Shown: piece by piece, positions 51,301 to 58,379 of the stretch | Layout of the letters: each line of letters starts with the position of its first letter | Numbering within the stretch: position 1 is the first letter of the stretch | DNA from: Zingiber officinale | Lineage: Eukaryota; Streptophyta; Magnoliopsida; Zingiberales; Zingiberaceae | Direction of reading: 5' to 3' | Assembly: GCF_018446385.1 (NCBI RefSeq) | Contig: NC_055996.1 | Span: forward strand, 46,360,365-46,424,364 | DNA length: 64,000 bases | The notes under the pieces: generated by a model | What the model was told of the DNA's origin: nothing | Database searches by the model: none | Seen by the model: the letters and a program-made list of their open reading frames with translations, nothing else | Program-made: the position numbers and the translations under genes

Positions 51301-54300
51301 GACTCAATTGAATCTAATTATTGGATTGAATCCAATTCAAACTAGATATAAGGAGTCAATACGAATTAATGAAATAATGATTTATTATATTTGAAATTAC
51401 ATGAGATCAATTGAGTAAGACTCGATTGAATTGGACTGGAGTTAAACTCAAGTGGATTAGACTTGAGTTAGACTCAAGTAAATTCTTTCACTAAGAAGAT
51501 TAATGGAGATTAATTTATTGAATTTCGAAGTTCAATGAATCATTCAATTTTTGAAATTGAATTCAAAATGAAGAGGTTCCAATGTGGTCCTTAATGGAGT
51601 ATAAATATTCATTAATGCTCATTAATTGAATTAATGCTCATTAAGTATTTTCATTGGTTGAAAATACTTGAACATTATTTTCTCTCATTTTGGTGTACTT
51701 CTTCATTCTCCTTCCTCTTCTCTTCTCCTTTGGTCTGAGACCTCCTATCAAGGTTGCTAGCACAACCTTAGGTGATTGCTTTCTCCACTATGCGAGTTTA
51801 TGAGACAAGCGAACACTTGTTCATGTGGATACCATAGAGGCTCGAACGTGTGATCGTGCTGAGATCCAAGCTGTTTGGAGTTCGTACGCACGCATCAAAG
51901 GTATACTATCATGAGATTCTCTTCGCATGGATCTTCTAGAGGAACTAGAAGTTTTCCACTACGCTTAAGCGTGTTTAGCGTCCTAGTTCCTTACATGTTT
52001 GATTTCTTTTATCAAACTGAGAAGGTTGCTCATTTCTCCCTTGACCACAGCCATGTATTGAACCTCGACCTCTGGCTTGTTATTGGCCTCGACTTTACTA
52101 GAACCACATCCTTTAGTTTTCAAATTGGTCTTTGCTTGTAATGTTATGATTGTTCTTGCTTTCCACGATTTATCCTTTCTTCATGAGCCCGTAATGATCC
52201 ATTTAATTCATCAACAGTCATGATATCCAAATCTTTGGGTTCTTCAATTGCAACAATAATATGATTGAACTTTGTGTTAAGAGAGCGTAGTACTTTCTCA
52301 ATTACTCAATTACCCAATTTGATTGACAATAGCAAAACTCTTGTAAAGTAATCGGAGATATTGTCCACTCTTTTTCATAAAGAGTGATTCAAACTCAACC
52401 CTTAGAGTTTAAAGTCGTACCTTCTTTACCTTGTCTACTCCCATAATAGTATTGCAAAGTGTCTCCTACGCTTTCTTTGATGTTGCCTCATTGGCTATTT
52501 TTTCAAACATGTCTTCATTTAAACTTTGATGGATGATGGTAAGAGCACCTTGATCTTTCTTTTTCTCTTTTTTTCTTTTTTTCTTTCTTTTTCCAAAACA
52601 TCCTTTTGGTTTTGAGGTAGAGTTGTCACATCTAAGGGCTCTTCAAAATCATTTTCAATGAGATATCTCACACTCCTTGAGATCCCAGAATAGCCTTTAT
52701 TCTAAGTGACAAATTCTCATAGTTGAGTTTGGTAAGTTGGGGAGTATTGGAAAGAAAAAGATTTTGATGCCATAAGTTTTGATACCACTTTGTTGGAAGG
52801 TGGTGGGCTCTCAAAAATTTTATTGAAAAAAATACTTCTTATCTTGCAACTTCACATGGATATATGAACTTATTCTACCTAGATACATGAATTACAATAA
52901 TGGATCAAGGTTAATGTCCAAGCATAAATTTTTCAATATAATGAAATCTAAAGTCAAATCTAATCAAATAATCATTTACTTTATATTCATGATCATGATT
53001 GGCTTTTGATTATTGTAACTTATTTCTAATCAGCTTTCTTGATTACACTTGATTGCCAATATTTGTTTCCTTTCACCATGTAATTGATCCCAAATGATTG
53101 GGACCCTGCTTGTTATATTTGTCCCAACTATGTCAGCATTGCTTCCTAAATAACAGAAATCATTTTGGAAAAAATACAGTAATGGCTGCTAGACTCATAG
53201 CATGGGTCTATATATATGACCTAGATCCTGAGCCATATCATTTTTCTGTTATGGGCTGTATTGTTTTCCGTTCTGATCCATGATTATTAGTAGGAACCAA
53301 CATTCAATTTTTCATGCGATTATAGAAAATCCCACATTTCCAGCCCGCTAATAGAGGAGTTCTTTTACATACACTTGCACCGCAAAGTTGTAGTTCTTTT
53401 ATAGGAACTAAGTATCTTCTAATTTTATGTTTACCCAAGCTCATACTTTAACCAAATTATAAGTCAGCACATGAAAGTTCAAAACCAAACTTTGAATTTG
53501 GACTTCTACTGATCCTGCTTACTGTTATTGTATTAACTAATATTTTGTAGATTATCAAGCAAAATTCCCAGTTTCTGTTCTCATGAATAACTAAAATTTC
53601 AGTTCGAGCTGATACATCTATTTATGTCCATCTTTGAACTAGTTCGCTCTAAATCATGTAGGACTTTCTGTTCCATTGTTGAGCCATATAAGTTATTACA
53701 TAGAAGTTTGGTAGACAAGAATTTCTAAATACAAATTCCAATGGCATTCTCTGATCTGTATGTGTTTCTTGTAAATTTTCAGAATGTTTGTTGATGTAAT
53801 GGATAGGATGATTTATGATGAACACCGCACTAGTGGGCATTGTTTTTTGAGCATATCCAAGGTAATATTTGGTCTATTAACTTCAATCATTTATTCTGCT
53901 AATCTCTATGTAATTGTATAATTTGAGGAAAAAAAAATTGCATCATCATAGAAGAGACACAACACGTATATATACCTAATATATGGTTTGTTACATAAAC
54001 TAGATTAGTATTCACAAACCAAACAATTAACACATGTCCATCATGAGTGCAAAAAGCATAAAATTTGCACGTATGCGAAACCAAACTCTGACAGAGCATG
54101 TAAGCTGTAAATAGCACATCAACAAAGAGGTAGCTAGATCCCAAAAATCACTTTTTCTAATTGGATTCTTATGATGATGTATACAACAATACATGAGGTG
54201 AAATAAAGAATTGATTTTTGTAGTATTTTAGTGAGCTCAATCTCATAAACTTACAAGTTCTAAATTAATTAATGCTCTCAATGCATCTTTTGTTCGAATT

Positions 54301-55623
54301 GGTCTCACCATATCTCAATAAATATATTTCGGTTAACCAAAAACACCAGTGATGATGTGCTCATTCTGTGACCTGCTGATAATGTGTTCATTTTCTGCAA
54401 CCTATTAGGAGATCCCATCGCTGCTAGAGCCCTTCTAGCTAATGATTATAAGACAAACTGATACAAACTTCTAGATGCCCTTGAGAAGTAAAAAAAACCT
54501 CTCGATAAATTTCACTTGCCCTAAAGAAATAATAAACAATTTTTTTTTTCTTCAGGATGACCTTCCAATTTTTATGTTGTTTATAAGTATATGGTGCGCA
54601 AAAGCACTACAAGAGGTTAGATACTTATGCCACATTTGTCTGACATAATTAATTTGAAACAAATGTAGGATGTGGTACATCTTGGTTTCAAGTTCAATGG
54701 CACTGCTGTTTCCTGTTGCTTTGGCTTGTACCTCTCTTTTATAGTGTTTTGTTCCTTCTTTGAGTAGCAAATGATGATGCTTAAAAAGAAAATTGTCCAA
54801 TTCAAGATGGTATCAGCCAAGAATAGGCCTTGTCTATTATGGAATAGCTGAAACTGTGTTAGCACAAACAACAGAGTGAAATCTTCTTGTGCGGACACAA
54901 TATGGATACGGGTCCATGTGGTATTTTGGCTGTCTCAAGCAATATCTATTCACTTGAAATAATGCTTGCCTGCCATGATTATGATGAATACCTTAGTGGC
55001 TGATGCAGGAGTGCAAGTTTAGGAGGTCAAATTAACAGCAACGTTGTCCAAAGTGGCAAGTTACTAATCATTTTGGGGAATCCAATTAATTTTATTTATA
55101 TCATCCATCAGCGTGTACTACCATGTTTGCAGTTGCCAATGATTTGCAAGCTTTCGGATAAATGCATTAACATTGCACTCTACAGGACGGACATTGCTAT
55201 TCTCGTCTTCTGGAGTTGCTTGTGAATGTGTGGGCATATCATAGCGCTCGGCGGATGGTGTATGTAAACCCGGAGTCTGGTGCTATGGAGGAACAGCACA
55301 GGCTGAAGAACAGGAGAGGCCAGATGTGGATCAAGTGGTTCTCCTACGCCACTCTAAAATCCATGGATGAGGATCTCGCAGAGGAAGCCGATTCTGACCG
55401 TCCTTCCCGGAGATGGCTGTGGCCTTCGACTGGTGAGGTAGTTTGGCAGGGTGTATACGAGCGCGAGCGGAACATGAGGCACAAGCAGAAAGAGCGGCGA
55501 AAACAACAGAGCAGAGATAAGATTCAAAGAATAAAGAAGAGGGCGAGGCAAAAGACACTCGGTAAGTACATCAAACCATCTCCGGATGACGTCGTCGATT
55601 CCAACACTACTGAAGTCCGGTGA
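17909..55623 (+). CDS. Membrane-anchored GT4-type glycosyltransferase, 14 exons
   Basis: Exons: 17909-18322, 18405-18491, 19252-19361, 19502-19552, 20327-20498, 20632-20921, 21033-21236, 21319-21798, 21897-22106, 22708-22896, 36374-36537, 39294-39446, 53783-53861, 55186-55623. All introns are GT-AG and phases agree outside exon 6. The product is about 1,010 residues, the size of plant glycosyltransferase family 1 proteins such as Arabidopsis At4g01210 (recalled similarity). Residues 45-67 form a transmembrane anchor ([20 protein letters not shown]), suggesting a type II Golgi protein. [17 protein letters not shown] is the N-terminal Rossmann-like region. [20 protein letters not shown] and LVVAPD form the GT4 donor-site block. 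The basic C-terminus ([20 protein letters not shown]) may be a nuclear-like or tethering tail. Sugar donor and acceptor are unknown. Exon 6 carries a frame break with TAA at 20830, so an unspliced reading ends near residue 344. Confidence 0.85.
20632..20921 (+). CDS. Exon 6 with frame break (or cryptic 80-bp intron 20829-20908)
   Basis: The exon reads well from [16 protein letters not shown] to LLLEHAKL, then hits TAA at 20830. One frame over, coding resumes at once as [19 protein letters not shown]... and runs through [12 protein letters not shown] to the donor at 20922. Family members have a continuous segment here, so a small out-of-frame deletion is likely. A GTAAAT donor at 20829 and a CATAG acceptor ending at 20908 would remove 80 bp and restore the frame at the cost of about 27 residues. 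Confidence 0.7.
21319..21798 (+). CDS. Exon 8: end of the GT4 catalytic domain
   Basis: The exon encodes [20 protein letters not shown], which continues the nucleotide-sugar-binding half after the exon 7 motif. It then gives [20 protein letters not shown] and a linker with [17 protein letters not shown]. It is the longest internal exon (160 codons), phase 0 at both ends and uninterrupted. Confidence 0.85.
24222..24278. repeat. 28-bp tandem duplication
   Basis: 'agatcaaaatctcaatgcat' plus 'gccagagt' occurs twice head to tail within intron 10. It is a simple recent duplication with no function visible. Confidence 0.8.
24672..24775. repeat. Hairpin in intron 10
   Basis: 'gattggcatgacacgagaca' is inverted as 'tgtctcttgtgtcatgccaatc' about 50 bp later, with few mismatches. 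It is probably a MITE or foldback remnant. Confidence 0.6.
26155..27510. mobile_element. hAT-like non-autonomous element with captured gene fragment
   Basis: GC-rich subterminal clusters of 'cgggccgacccgacccgc' and 'gggttggcccatggcgggc' (26240-26325) are mirrored in inverted sense by 'ggcccgcc' and 'gggtcggcccgccccgc' at 27360-27505. The AT-rich centre holds a V-ATPase subunit H fragment. Such paired motif-rich ends are common in plant hAT derivatives, but exact termini and an 8-bp duplication could not be fixed. Confidence 0.45.
26652..26904 (-). pseudogene. C-terminal fragment of V-ATPase subunit H
   Basis: The minus strand encodes ILHVLITIL, then after a one-base insertion [56 protein letters not shown] and [17 protein letters not shown], followed by a stop at 26652. 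This is the C-terminal end of the vacuolar H+-ATPase regulatory subunit H, which in the intact protein binds the V1 sector and controls ATP hydrolysis. The match starts right after TTTGTGCAG, a splice-acceptor-like sequence, so intron and exon DNA was copied. The 3' flank looks like retained untranslated sequence. It lies antisense in intron 10 and cannot make the whole subunit. Confidence 0.85.
29303..29910. mobile_element. Diverged copy of the AGGATTAAAATTT element
   Basis: It begins AGGATTAAAATTTTATG and keeps, in degraded form, the blocks seen reading leftward from 32194 ('gaagtttcaattt', 'gccgtatcgatatggtttc'). The end is not clear. No coding content. Confidence 0.4.
29930..33025 (-). 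pseudogene. LINE (non-LTR retrotransposon) remnant, interrupted
   Basis: Reading the minus strand from ~33025, [20 protein letters not shown] and [10 protein letters not shown] match the endonuclease N-terminus. Fragments [23 protein letters not shown] and [11 protein letters not shown] follow. After a 1.05-kb insertion the reading continues with [32 protein letters not shown] and [11 protein letters not shown] (reverse transcriptase catalytic region, DD kept). It ends in [12 protein letters not shown]...[16 protein letters not shown], the typical LINE C-terminus. Stops and frameshifts are numerous throughout, so it is dead. It lies antisense to the host gene. Confidence 0.7.
31141..32194. 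mobile_element. TIR element inserted in the LINE, with GC-rich and AT-rich halves
   Basis: Both ends begin AGGATT and carry CGTGCCG about 20 bp in: 'aggatttgaagtgttgttcc' at the left and 'aggattaaaatttcgactcg' on the reverse strand at the right. The LINE reading resumes on either side. The left 340 bp are dense in CpG with repeated GGCGTC/GACGCC words; the rest is strongly AT-rich. No transposase is present. Confidence 0.5.
33107..33245. repeat. Imperfect direct repeat ('gtagc.gtccttgc...')
   Basis: 'tagcggtccttgctgatacg...ggaccccacaacgcg' (33107) recurs as 'tagcagtccttgccgagaag...ggaccctgcaacgcg' (33190). It lies just outside the LINE 5' end, has no gene, and may be part of an untranslated leader. 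Confidence 0.5.
33900..35060 (-). pseudogene. Ty3/gypsy pol remnant
   Basis: The minus strand at ~35040-34900 gives [20 protein letters not shown] and, after a frame change, [13 protein letters not shown], the reverse transcriptase region around the palm. At ~34080-34000, [12 protein letters not shown] and, further on, MIAYLEKA match the RNase H part used by plant gypsy elements. The catalytic YVDD is not intact and many frameshifts separate the pieces. LTRs were not found. Confidence 0.65.
35438..35660. repeat. ~110-bp tandem duplication in gypsy remnant
   Basis: 'tcccttaataaactacacaa' through 'ccattttctgagccc' and 'tctgaaggtta' appears at 35438-35541 and again at 35550-35657 with few differences. 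It is a simple tandem duplication after insertion. Confidence 0.75.
36538..39293 (+). other. Intron 11, AT-rich
   Basis: This 2.8-kb intron holds one small hAT-like element (38098-38554). The rest is AT-rich with no recognisable gene; open frames at 38828-39125 are unsupported. Confidence 0.7.
38098..38554. mobile_element. hAT-like MITE
   Basis: The ends are inverted: AGAGTTGTAAACGAAC at the left and, on the reverse strand, AGGGCTGTAAACCC at the right. Internal sequence has repeated 'gttcgtt', 'aagctt' and 'aacgaa' words. The AGGGCTGTAAA terminus is frequent in plant non-autonomous hAT elements. No convincing 8-bp duplication is visible. Confidence 0.5.
40062..40353 (-). repeat. Copia 3' LTR
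   Basis: It starts TGTTGGAATG and ends CTTCTAACA in plus order, giving TGTT...AACA ends. On the minus strand it is preceded by AAGGGGGGGAG (40354-40366), the polypurine tract. The left 190 bp match 52791-52897 with internal gaps. Confidence 0.8.
40370..41758 (-). pseudogene. Copia reverse transcriptase and RNase H
   Basis: Segments in minus-strand order: [20 protein letters not shown] and [13 protein letters not shown] (N-terminal reverse transcriptase), [17 protein letters not shown], a YVDD region readable only across a frame change near 41290, [55 protein letters not shown] and [20 protein letters not shown]. RNase H continues in broken frames down to [17 protein letters not shown]. Breaks near 41180, 41500 and 40710 divide the frame. 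Confidence 0.85.
41781..41999 (-). pseudogene. Copia integrase-reverse transcriptase linker
   Basis: A low-complexity segment reading [37 protein letters not shown] and [15 protein letters not shown], typical of the spacer before the copia reverse transcriptase (the 'RSLDEIY' and 'PxxFEEA' words). The residues between 41999 and 42263 are broken. Confidence 0.7.
42263..42667 (-). pseudogene. Copia integrase core, 5' part cut by gypsy insertion
   Basis: The frame reads [18 protein letters not shown], then [20 protein letters not shown], where the second catalytic Asp is expected but Asn is found. [20 protein letters not shown] with the catalytic Glu follows, then [13 protein letters not shown]. 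The first catalytic Asp region is separated by the insertion at 42671. The protein is therefore broken and also has a changed active-site residue. Confidence 0.8.
42671..43366 (+). repeat. Gypsy 5' LTR
   Basis: 696 bp, with TGATGGAATAAAAGG at the start and GGGTTCACATCA at the end, directly followed by the primer-binding site. 'ctatagttataaataaaggg' near 43080 may include the promoter TATA. It matches 48339-49035 with scattered substitutions and short gaps on each side. Confidence 0.9.
43369..43380 (+). other. Primer-binding site (initiator Met tRNA type)
   Basis: TGGTATCAGAGC is complementary to the 3' end of plant initiator methionine tRNA and lies two bases after the LTR. Confidence 0.9.
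43961..46660 (+). pseudogene. Gypsy gag, split by a solo LTR
   Basis: The ATG at 43961 begins [24 protein letters not shown] near 44096 breaks it early. The capsid part reads [35 protein letters not shown] and [20 protein letters not shown], typical plant gypsy capsid. At ~44595 a solo LTR interrupts; reading resumes at ~46320 with [20 protein letters not shown] and [15 protein letters not shown]. The frame ends in a stop at ~46654 before the zinc knuckle. The capsid would package element RNA. Confidence 0.8.
44596..46313 (-). mobile_element. Solo-LTR-like element, family X (short copy)
   Basis: Plus-strand ends are TGTTTCAATTTTCC and CATCCCAACA. Shared blocks with 1718-4378 include the paired 'tgtacaaaa' motif, 'gtgtgggcaacgatct', 'gactaagtccacctgcag' and 'acatgatcttctgtgtg'. 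No proteins were recognised; the 44813-45040 frame is not supported. A 5-bp duplication is not obvious at its borders. Confidence 0.6.
46670..47195 (+). pseudogene. Gypsy zinc knuckle and protease
   Basis: [13 protein letters not shown] in one frame and SQCPNKRSM in the next show a CCHC knuckle split by a one-base loss near 46720. [20 protein letters not shown] and [20 protein letters not shown] follow. The aspartic protease IIDGGS is followed by TGA in place of Cys (46973). [20 protein letters not shown] and SHLLLGRP complete the protease. The frame ends before reverse transcriptase. Confidence 0.75.
47420..48300 (+). pseudogene. Gypsy reverse transcriptase start fused to integrase by deletion
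   Basis: [24 protein letters not shown] reading and ELMRKGEIV (start of reverse transcriptase) run directly at ~47620 into [20 protein letters not shown] of the integrase core. [17 protein letters not shown] and [14 protein letters not shown] follow, then [16 protein letters not shown]. Thus the reverse transcriptase palm, RNase H and integrase N-terminus are missing. Several TAG/TGA codons occur. No chromodomain was recognised. Confidence 0.75.
48339..49035 (+). repeat. Gypsy 3' LTR
   Basis: It starts TGATGGAGTAAAAGAAGG right after a purine tract and ends GTTCACATCA, followed by the ACAAA target duplication. It lacks a ~40-bp part and has an extra ~15 and ~40 bp compared with the 5' LTR, so the two have diverged since insertion. 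Confidence 0.9.
49091..49850 (-). pseudogene. Copia zinc knuckle, protease and GAG-pre-integrase
   Basis: From 49850 downward: [16 protein letters not shown] is a complete CCHC knuckle. [20 protein letters not shown] is the aspartic protease site (DNGA in place of the usual DSGA). After breaks near 49460, [20 protein letters not shown] and [11 protein letters not shown] form the GAG-pre-integrase, with [18 protein letters not shown] as the zinc-binding end. The region is then cut at 49040 by the gypsy element. Confidence 0.85.
49925..51995 (+). mobile_element. Solo-LTR-like insertion in the copia gag
   Basis: The copia reading stops at ~49910 and resumes at ~52035. Between them is non-coding DNA with 'tgagatgattgtaaatg' at the left and 'gtttagcgtcctagttccttaca' at the right. 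GTCCTAGT occurs at both borders (49908 and 51980), a possible duplication or terminal word. The right part ('gcacgcatcaaaggtatact') resembles the U5 end of plant copia LTRs. No protein was found. Exact ends are uncertain. Confidence 0.5.
49973..50689. repeat. 358-bp tandem duplication, two copies
   Basis: 49973-50330 ('aaaggcaaagttgg...') is repeated head to tail at 50331-50689 with about a dozen differences. It lies within the solo-LTR-like insertion and includes 'gtagtaggttcttatctaca' and 'aggtcaacggatgacttga'. Confidence 0.9.
52035..52770 (-). pseudogene. Copia gag (UBN2-type)
   Basis: Minus-strand reading from ~52560: [40 protein letters not shown], then [26 protein letters not shown] and, in other frames, [20 protein letters not shown] and [15 protein letters not shown] pieces. 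The end has [13 protein letters not shown] next to the 49925-51995 insertion. Several stops are present. UBN2 domains are the capsid of copia elements. Confidence 0.7.
52776..52787 (-). other. Copia primer-binding site
   Basis: The minus strand reads TGGTATCAAAAC, three bases from the LTR, matching the copia-type initiator Met tRNA site. Confidence 0.85.
52791..52897 (-). repeat. Copia 5' LTR, truncated
   Basis: It begins TGTTGGAAGGTGGTGGGC and matches parts of 40062-40270 with two internal gaps. It stops at 'gaattacaa', about 85 bp before the LTR end. Beyond it lies a copy of the left flank, joined at the shared word ACAA. Confidence 0.8.
52898..53062. repeat. Second copy of the left flank (39891-40051)
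   Basis: 'taatggat.aaggt.aatgtcc' through 'ttcttgatt.cac.tt.gattgcc' is present on both sides of the copia. The left copy runs into the 3' LTR; the right copy continues into unique intron sequence and is thus the original position. Confidence 0.85.
55186..55623 (+). CDS. Exon 14: C-terminal domain of the glycosyltransferase
   Basis: It begins [20 protein letters not shown] after the acceptor CTCTACAG. A tryptophan-rich block ([39 protein letters not shown]) is followed by a strongly basic tail and the stop TGA at 55621. The exon is more GC-rich than exons 3-13. Conservation of this frame without any break argues that the gene was functional until recently. Confidence 0.85.
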   Translation, partial: DGHCYSRLLELLVNVWAYHSARRMVYVNPESGAMEEQHRLKNRRGQMWIKWFSYATLKSMDEDLAEEADSDRPSRRWLWPSTGEVVWQGVYERERNMRHKQKERRKQQSRDKIQRIKKRARQKTLGKYIKPSPDDVVDSNTTEVR

Positions 55624-55823
55624 CCATTGTCATGTGAAGAAACCATTTGGCTATTATTATTTTGCCAAGTTTTTTTTCTGTTCATTGTGGGTTCTGTTTC
55701 TTTCTTTTTTCTTTTTGTTTCTTTTTTTGGCTTTGGGATCTTAGCGAGTTAGCCTATCAACTGTTGGCTGTTTATTAGACAATTAATGGTCTCTACTCAA
55801 CCAAGTGTTACTACTATTTGTAA

Positions 55824-55834
55824 TAAATAAATAA
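55824..55834 (+). terminator. Possible polyadenylation signal
   Basis: Two overlapping AATAAA words (AATAAATAAATAA) lie about 200 bp after the stop codon, a usual distance for plant 3' untranslated regions. Confidence 0.45.
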
Positions 55835-56154
55835 GTAATTAAATTTTTTCAGTGAAATTCATCGGCTAAAATGTCCAAATCAATCCTCAAATTAGTGCAC
55901 TTCTCTTTATGATTTTTTTTTAGAGGAATGATACTTGCATCTACTCTTCTCCGCGACTTACAAAATTAACCAATCCTCAAATGTCTAAATGAATTGGTCT
56001 GAGTGGATACAAAAATTCTTCCCTTTTGATTTACAAGCTTTCCTTCGCATCTCTCCTTCTTCGCCTCTCAGCAATTGATTACCTCATCATTTTCTTGTTG
56101 TCGCGGCTTTTTCTTGGAATTTCTCCTCTTCCCTAGATCATGCTGCTCGTCGGC

Positions 56155-56595
56155 GGTACTAATTCTCAAAAGGATGTCGAAGGATATCCTGCTGTGTCTG
56201 TTGTTTGGTCGAACGGAATGACCGTTCAGCTGAAAGTCCCCTATCTAAGTGTTGTCCGTTGCTAGGCTGAGCGGGATGATCGTTCGGCCGGAAGCCCACT
56301 GTCGCGCCGAGCGGTAGAGCCGCTCGGCTGAAAGTCCTGGATCCATGTCGTCTGTTGTCGTGCCGAGCGGAAGAGTCGCTTGGTTCGACTTCTACGCGTC
56401 CATTGAGCGTCAATTTGATTACTTCATGTTGGAGATGGTGGGTCGGTGTTTAACCCTTGGTCGGGCTATGCCCCACCCGACTGGCCAAGACCCTCCGTCC
56501 GTTGACCGTCTTGACTCTAACCTTCGTTGACCTCCACCGTGGCAGCGGGGCGGGGCCTCTCCTTATCACCACATTAGTACCTATCACCTGTCGTT
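56155..56595. mobile_element. GC-rich LTR remnant related in style to the gypsy-type LTR
   Basis: It has repeated 'gccgagcgg' words, and an end (GGGGCGGGGCCTCTCCTTATCACCACA) that aligns loosely with the LTR end at 5836-5865. It has no partner LTR or coding region in the window, so it may be a solo or partial LTR. Confidence 0.4.
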
Positions 56596-56599
56596 CTGT

Positions 56600-56878
56600 G
56601 TACCTTCATGTATCTTCAAAACCATCCATATCTCATGATACAAATTGAAGTCTTGAATATATATATAGATATACCTAATGCAAAAATGTTTGATAACATA
56701 AGGAAATCTTAAATATAGAGTTCCTCGATTAAATAATGAACAGGACGAATATAAACTACCAGGTGGGATAAGCAGGTCGAATATTACATAAGCAATCAAT
56801 GATGACTTCCTGATTGAATCATAAACCACCTGAGCATATAGGGCTAAACGAAATGTGCAAGTCGGATATCATGCAAAC
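56600..56878. repeat. Left edge of ~88-bp satellite, diverged
   Basis: Words such as 'ataagcaggtcgaatatta', 'gaatcataaaccacctgagcatata' and 'gcaagtcggatatcatgcaaa' resemble units at 63545-64000. This places the copia element between two parts of one satellite array. Confidence 0.5.
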
Positions 56879-58217
56879 TGTTAGATTGAGTAGTGCGATA
56901 GAGTGGGGGTGGGGTGAATATCGCGTCTTTTAAAACTATTCTTTTCGTATTTTAAAAGCTCAAAGTTAAGCAGCGGAAATAAGAAAGAGACACAATTCGT
57001 TTACTTCGTTCGGAGCCTAGCACGACTCTTACTCGAAGGTCTGCGATCCTTGATCGGACCGATGGGCAAATCACTATAGCTCTTCTTTCCGAGATCCTCG
57101 GAAAGAAGCAGATCGTACAAATGAGCAAGATAGTAACAACCCTACTATCTTGCTTAAGTGAATTACAATGCAAGCTTATATAAAAATATACCGACAAGTA
57201 AATGCAGTTGAAGCTTTGGTCGGCACTTCCGAATAGTATGGCTTGCTGAACTGATGAAGGCTTGTAGCACGGTTTGCTTGCAGAACAGAACTTGAGTCAA
57301 TCAGAAAAGAGTTGCTGAGCCTCAGACCTCGAGCTCCTTTTATAAGTGCCATTGTTATTCGGTCGACTGATCCCTCTGTTCGGTCGACCGAACCCACTCT
57401 CTTCCTTCCTGGTTGGAGTCTGACGTTGGCTTGATCTTTTGCATTAACTGATCTTTAATGGTTTGGTCGACCGATAACCTTGTTCGGTCGATCGAACGGT
57501 GAACTTTCCTTCTCGCCGAGATTCACACTTAATGCTCCATTAATGCTTTTACTGTTCGGTCGATCGAACCTCATTTTCGATCGACCGATCATGCTGTGAT
57601 GCCATATTTGCGATCCTGATATGCTTTGCCATTTTTGCCTATTCGGTCGACTGATAAAATGACTTTTTCGGTCGACTGAACCTCTTGTTCAGTCGACTGA
57701 ACCCTTGGTCAAATGAAGCTTTCTGAGTGCTGGTCGTGTGGCCGCTGACAGAGCCTGATTTTGAGTTCTGAGTCAAAAGTTATGACCATTTGAAGTTCAA
57801 GGAGTCATATGATTCTGCAACACAAAGTTAGTTCGATATAATAATAATATTCCTGTAAAACAAAGTTAGCATATTTATAATACATGAGTAGTAATATGCA
57901 TCAGTATAACAGTTAGGACTGTTTTGATCTCAACTTAGAAACCTTCCCGGTTTCTTCAGTTGGATCAGCGACCTTAGGTTGTTCCCTTCAGGAACCCGAC
58001 CTCACTGTCACTCCTCCAGTTATTTACCTCAACCTACCTGCCGAACGTTGGGTCTTCCAGACCTGTTTGGACTTTACTGTCTGGCCATGACTAGGACTTT
58101 CTCGATTGAGTAAATAGCTTGCACGCTTAGCCAAATCATCAGATCATAACAAGACTTAACTTGAACCTTTGACAACATCAAAACTTAGGTTTGATTTTGG
58201 TGCACCTTACACCAATA
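56879..58217 (-). repeat. Copia-type 3' LTR with phased palindromes
   Basis: TGTTAGATTGAGTAGTGCG start; the inner end reads CACCAATA where the other LTR has CACCAACA. Nine palindromes of the form TTCGGTCGACCGAA or near variants lie between 57358 and 57700. Several have GTCGAC changed to GTCGAT, or the reverse, compared with the other LTR, a pattern expected from decay of methylated CpG. Confidence 0.85.
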
Positions 58218-58379
58218 ATCTCTCACTTTTTGATGTTTGACAACTAAGGTTCATAGTTAAGTTTAAAATATGCAGAGTTAAGTAAAAAAGATTTTAACTC
58301 TCCCCCTGAGTTCAATAACTCCTCCTAAATTTACTATCTCTCTTCCTTTGACACACATCAAAATTAGGGGTAACACAAC

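Larger units (their letters stand above)
40062..52897 (-). mobile_element. Ty1/copia retrotransposon, minus strand, split by nested insertions
   Basis: LTRs lie at 40062-40353 and 52791-52897 (truncated). The minus-strand order is primer site, gag, zinc knuckle and protease, GAG-pre-integrase, integrase, linker, reverse transcriptase and RNase H, which is copia order (integrase before reverse transcriptase). It is interrupted by a solo LTR in gag and by a gypsy element just before the integrase core. Every module has stops or frame breaks, so it is inactive. It is flanked by ~165-bp direct repeats instead of a 5-bp duplication. Confidence 0.85.
39447..53782 (+). other. Intron 12, 14.3 kb, nested retrotransposons
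   Basis: The donor after TTTTCCAG and the acceptor ATTTTCAG join in phase 2. The intron is mostly one minus-strand copia (40062-52897) containing three further insertions. Original intron sequence is 39447-40061 and 53063-53782, with a repeated segment next to the copia on both sides. Confidence 0.8.
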
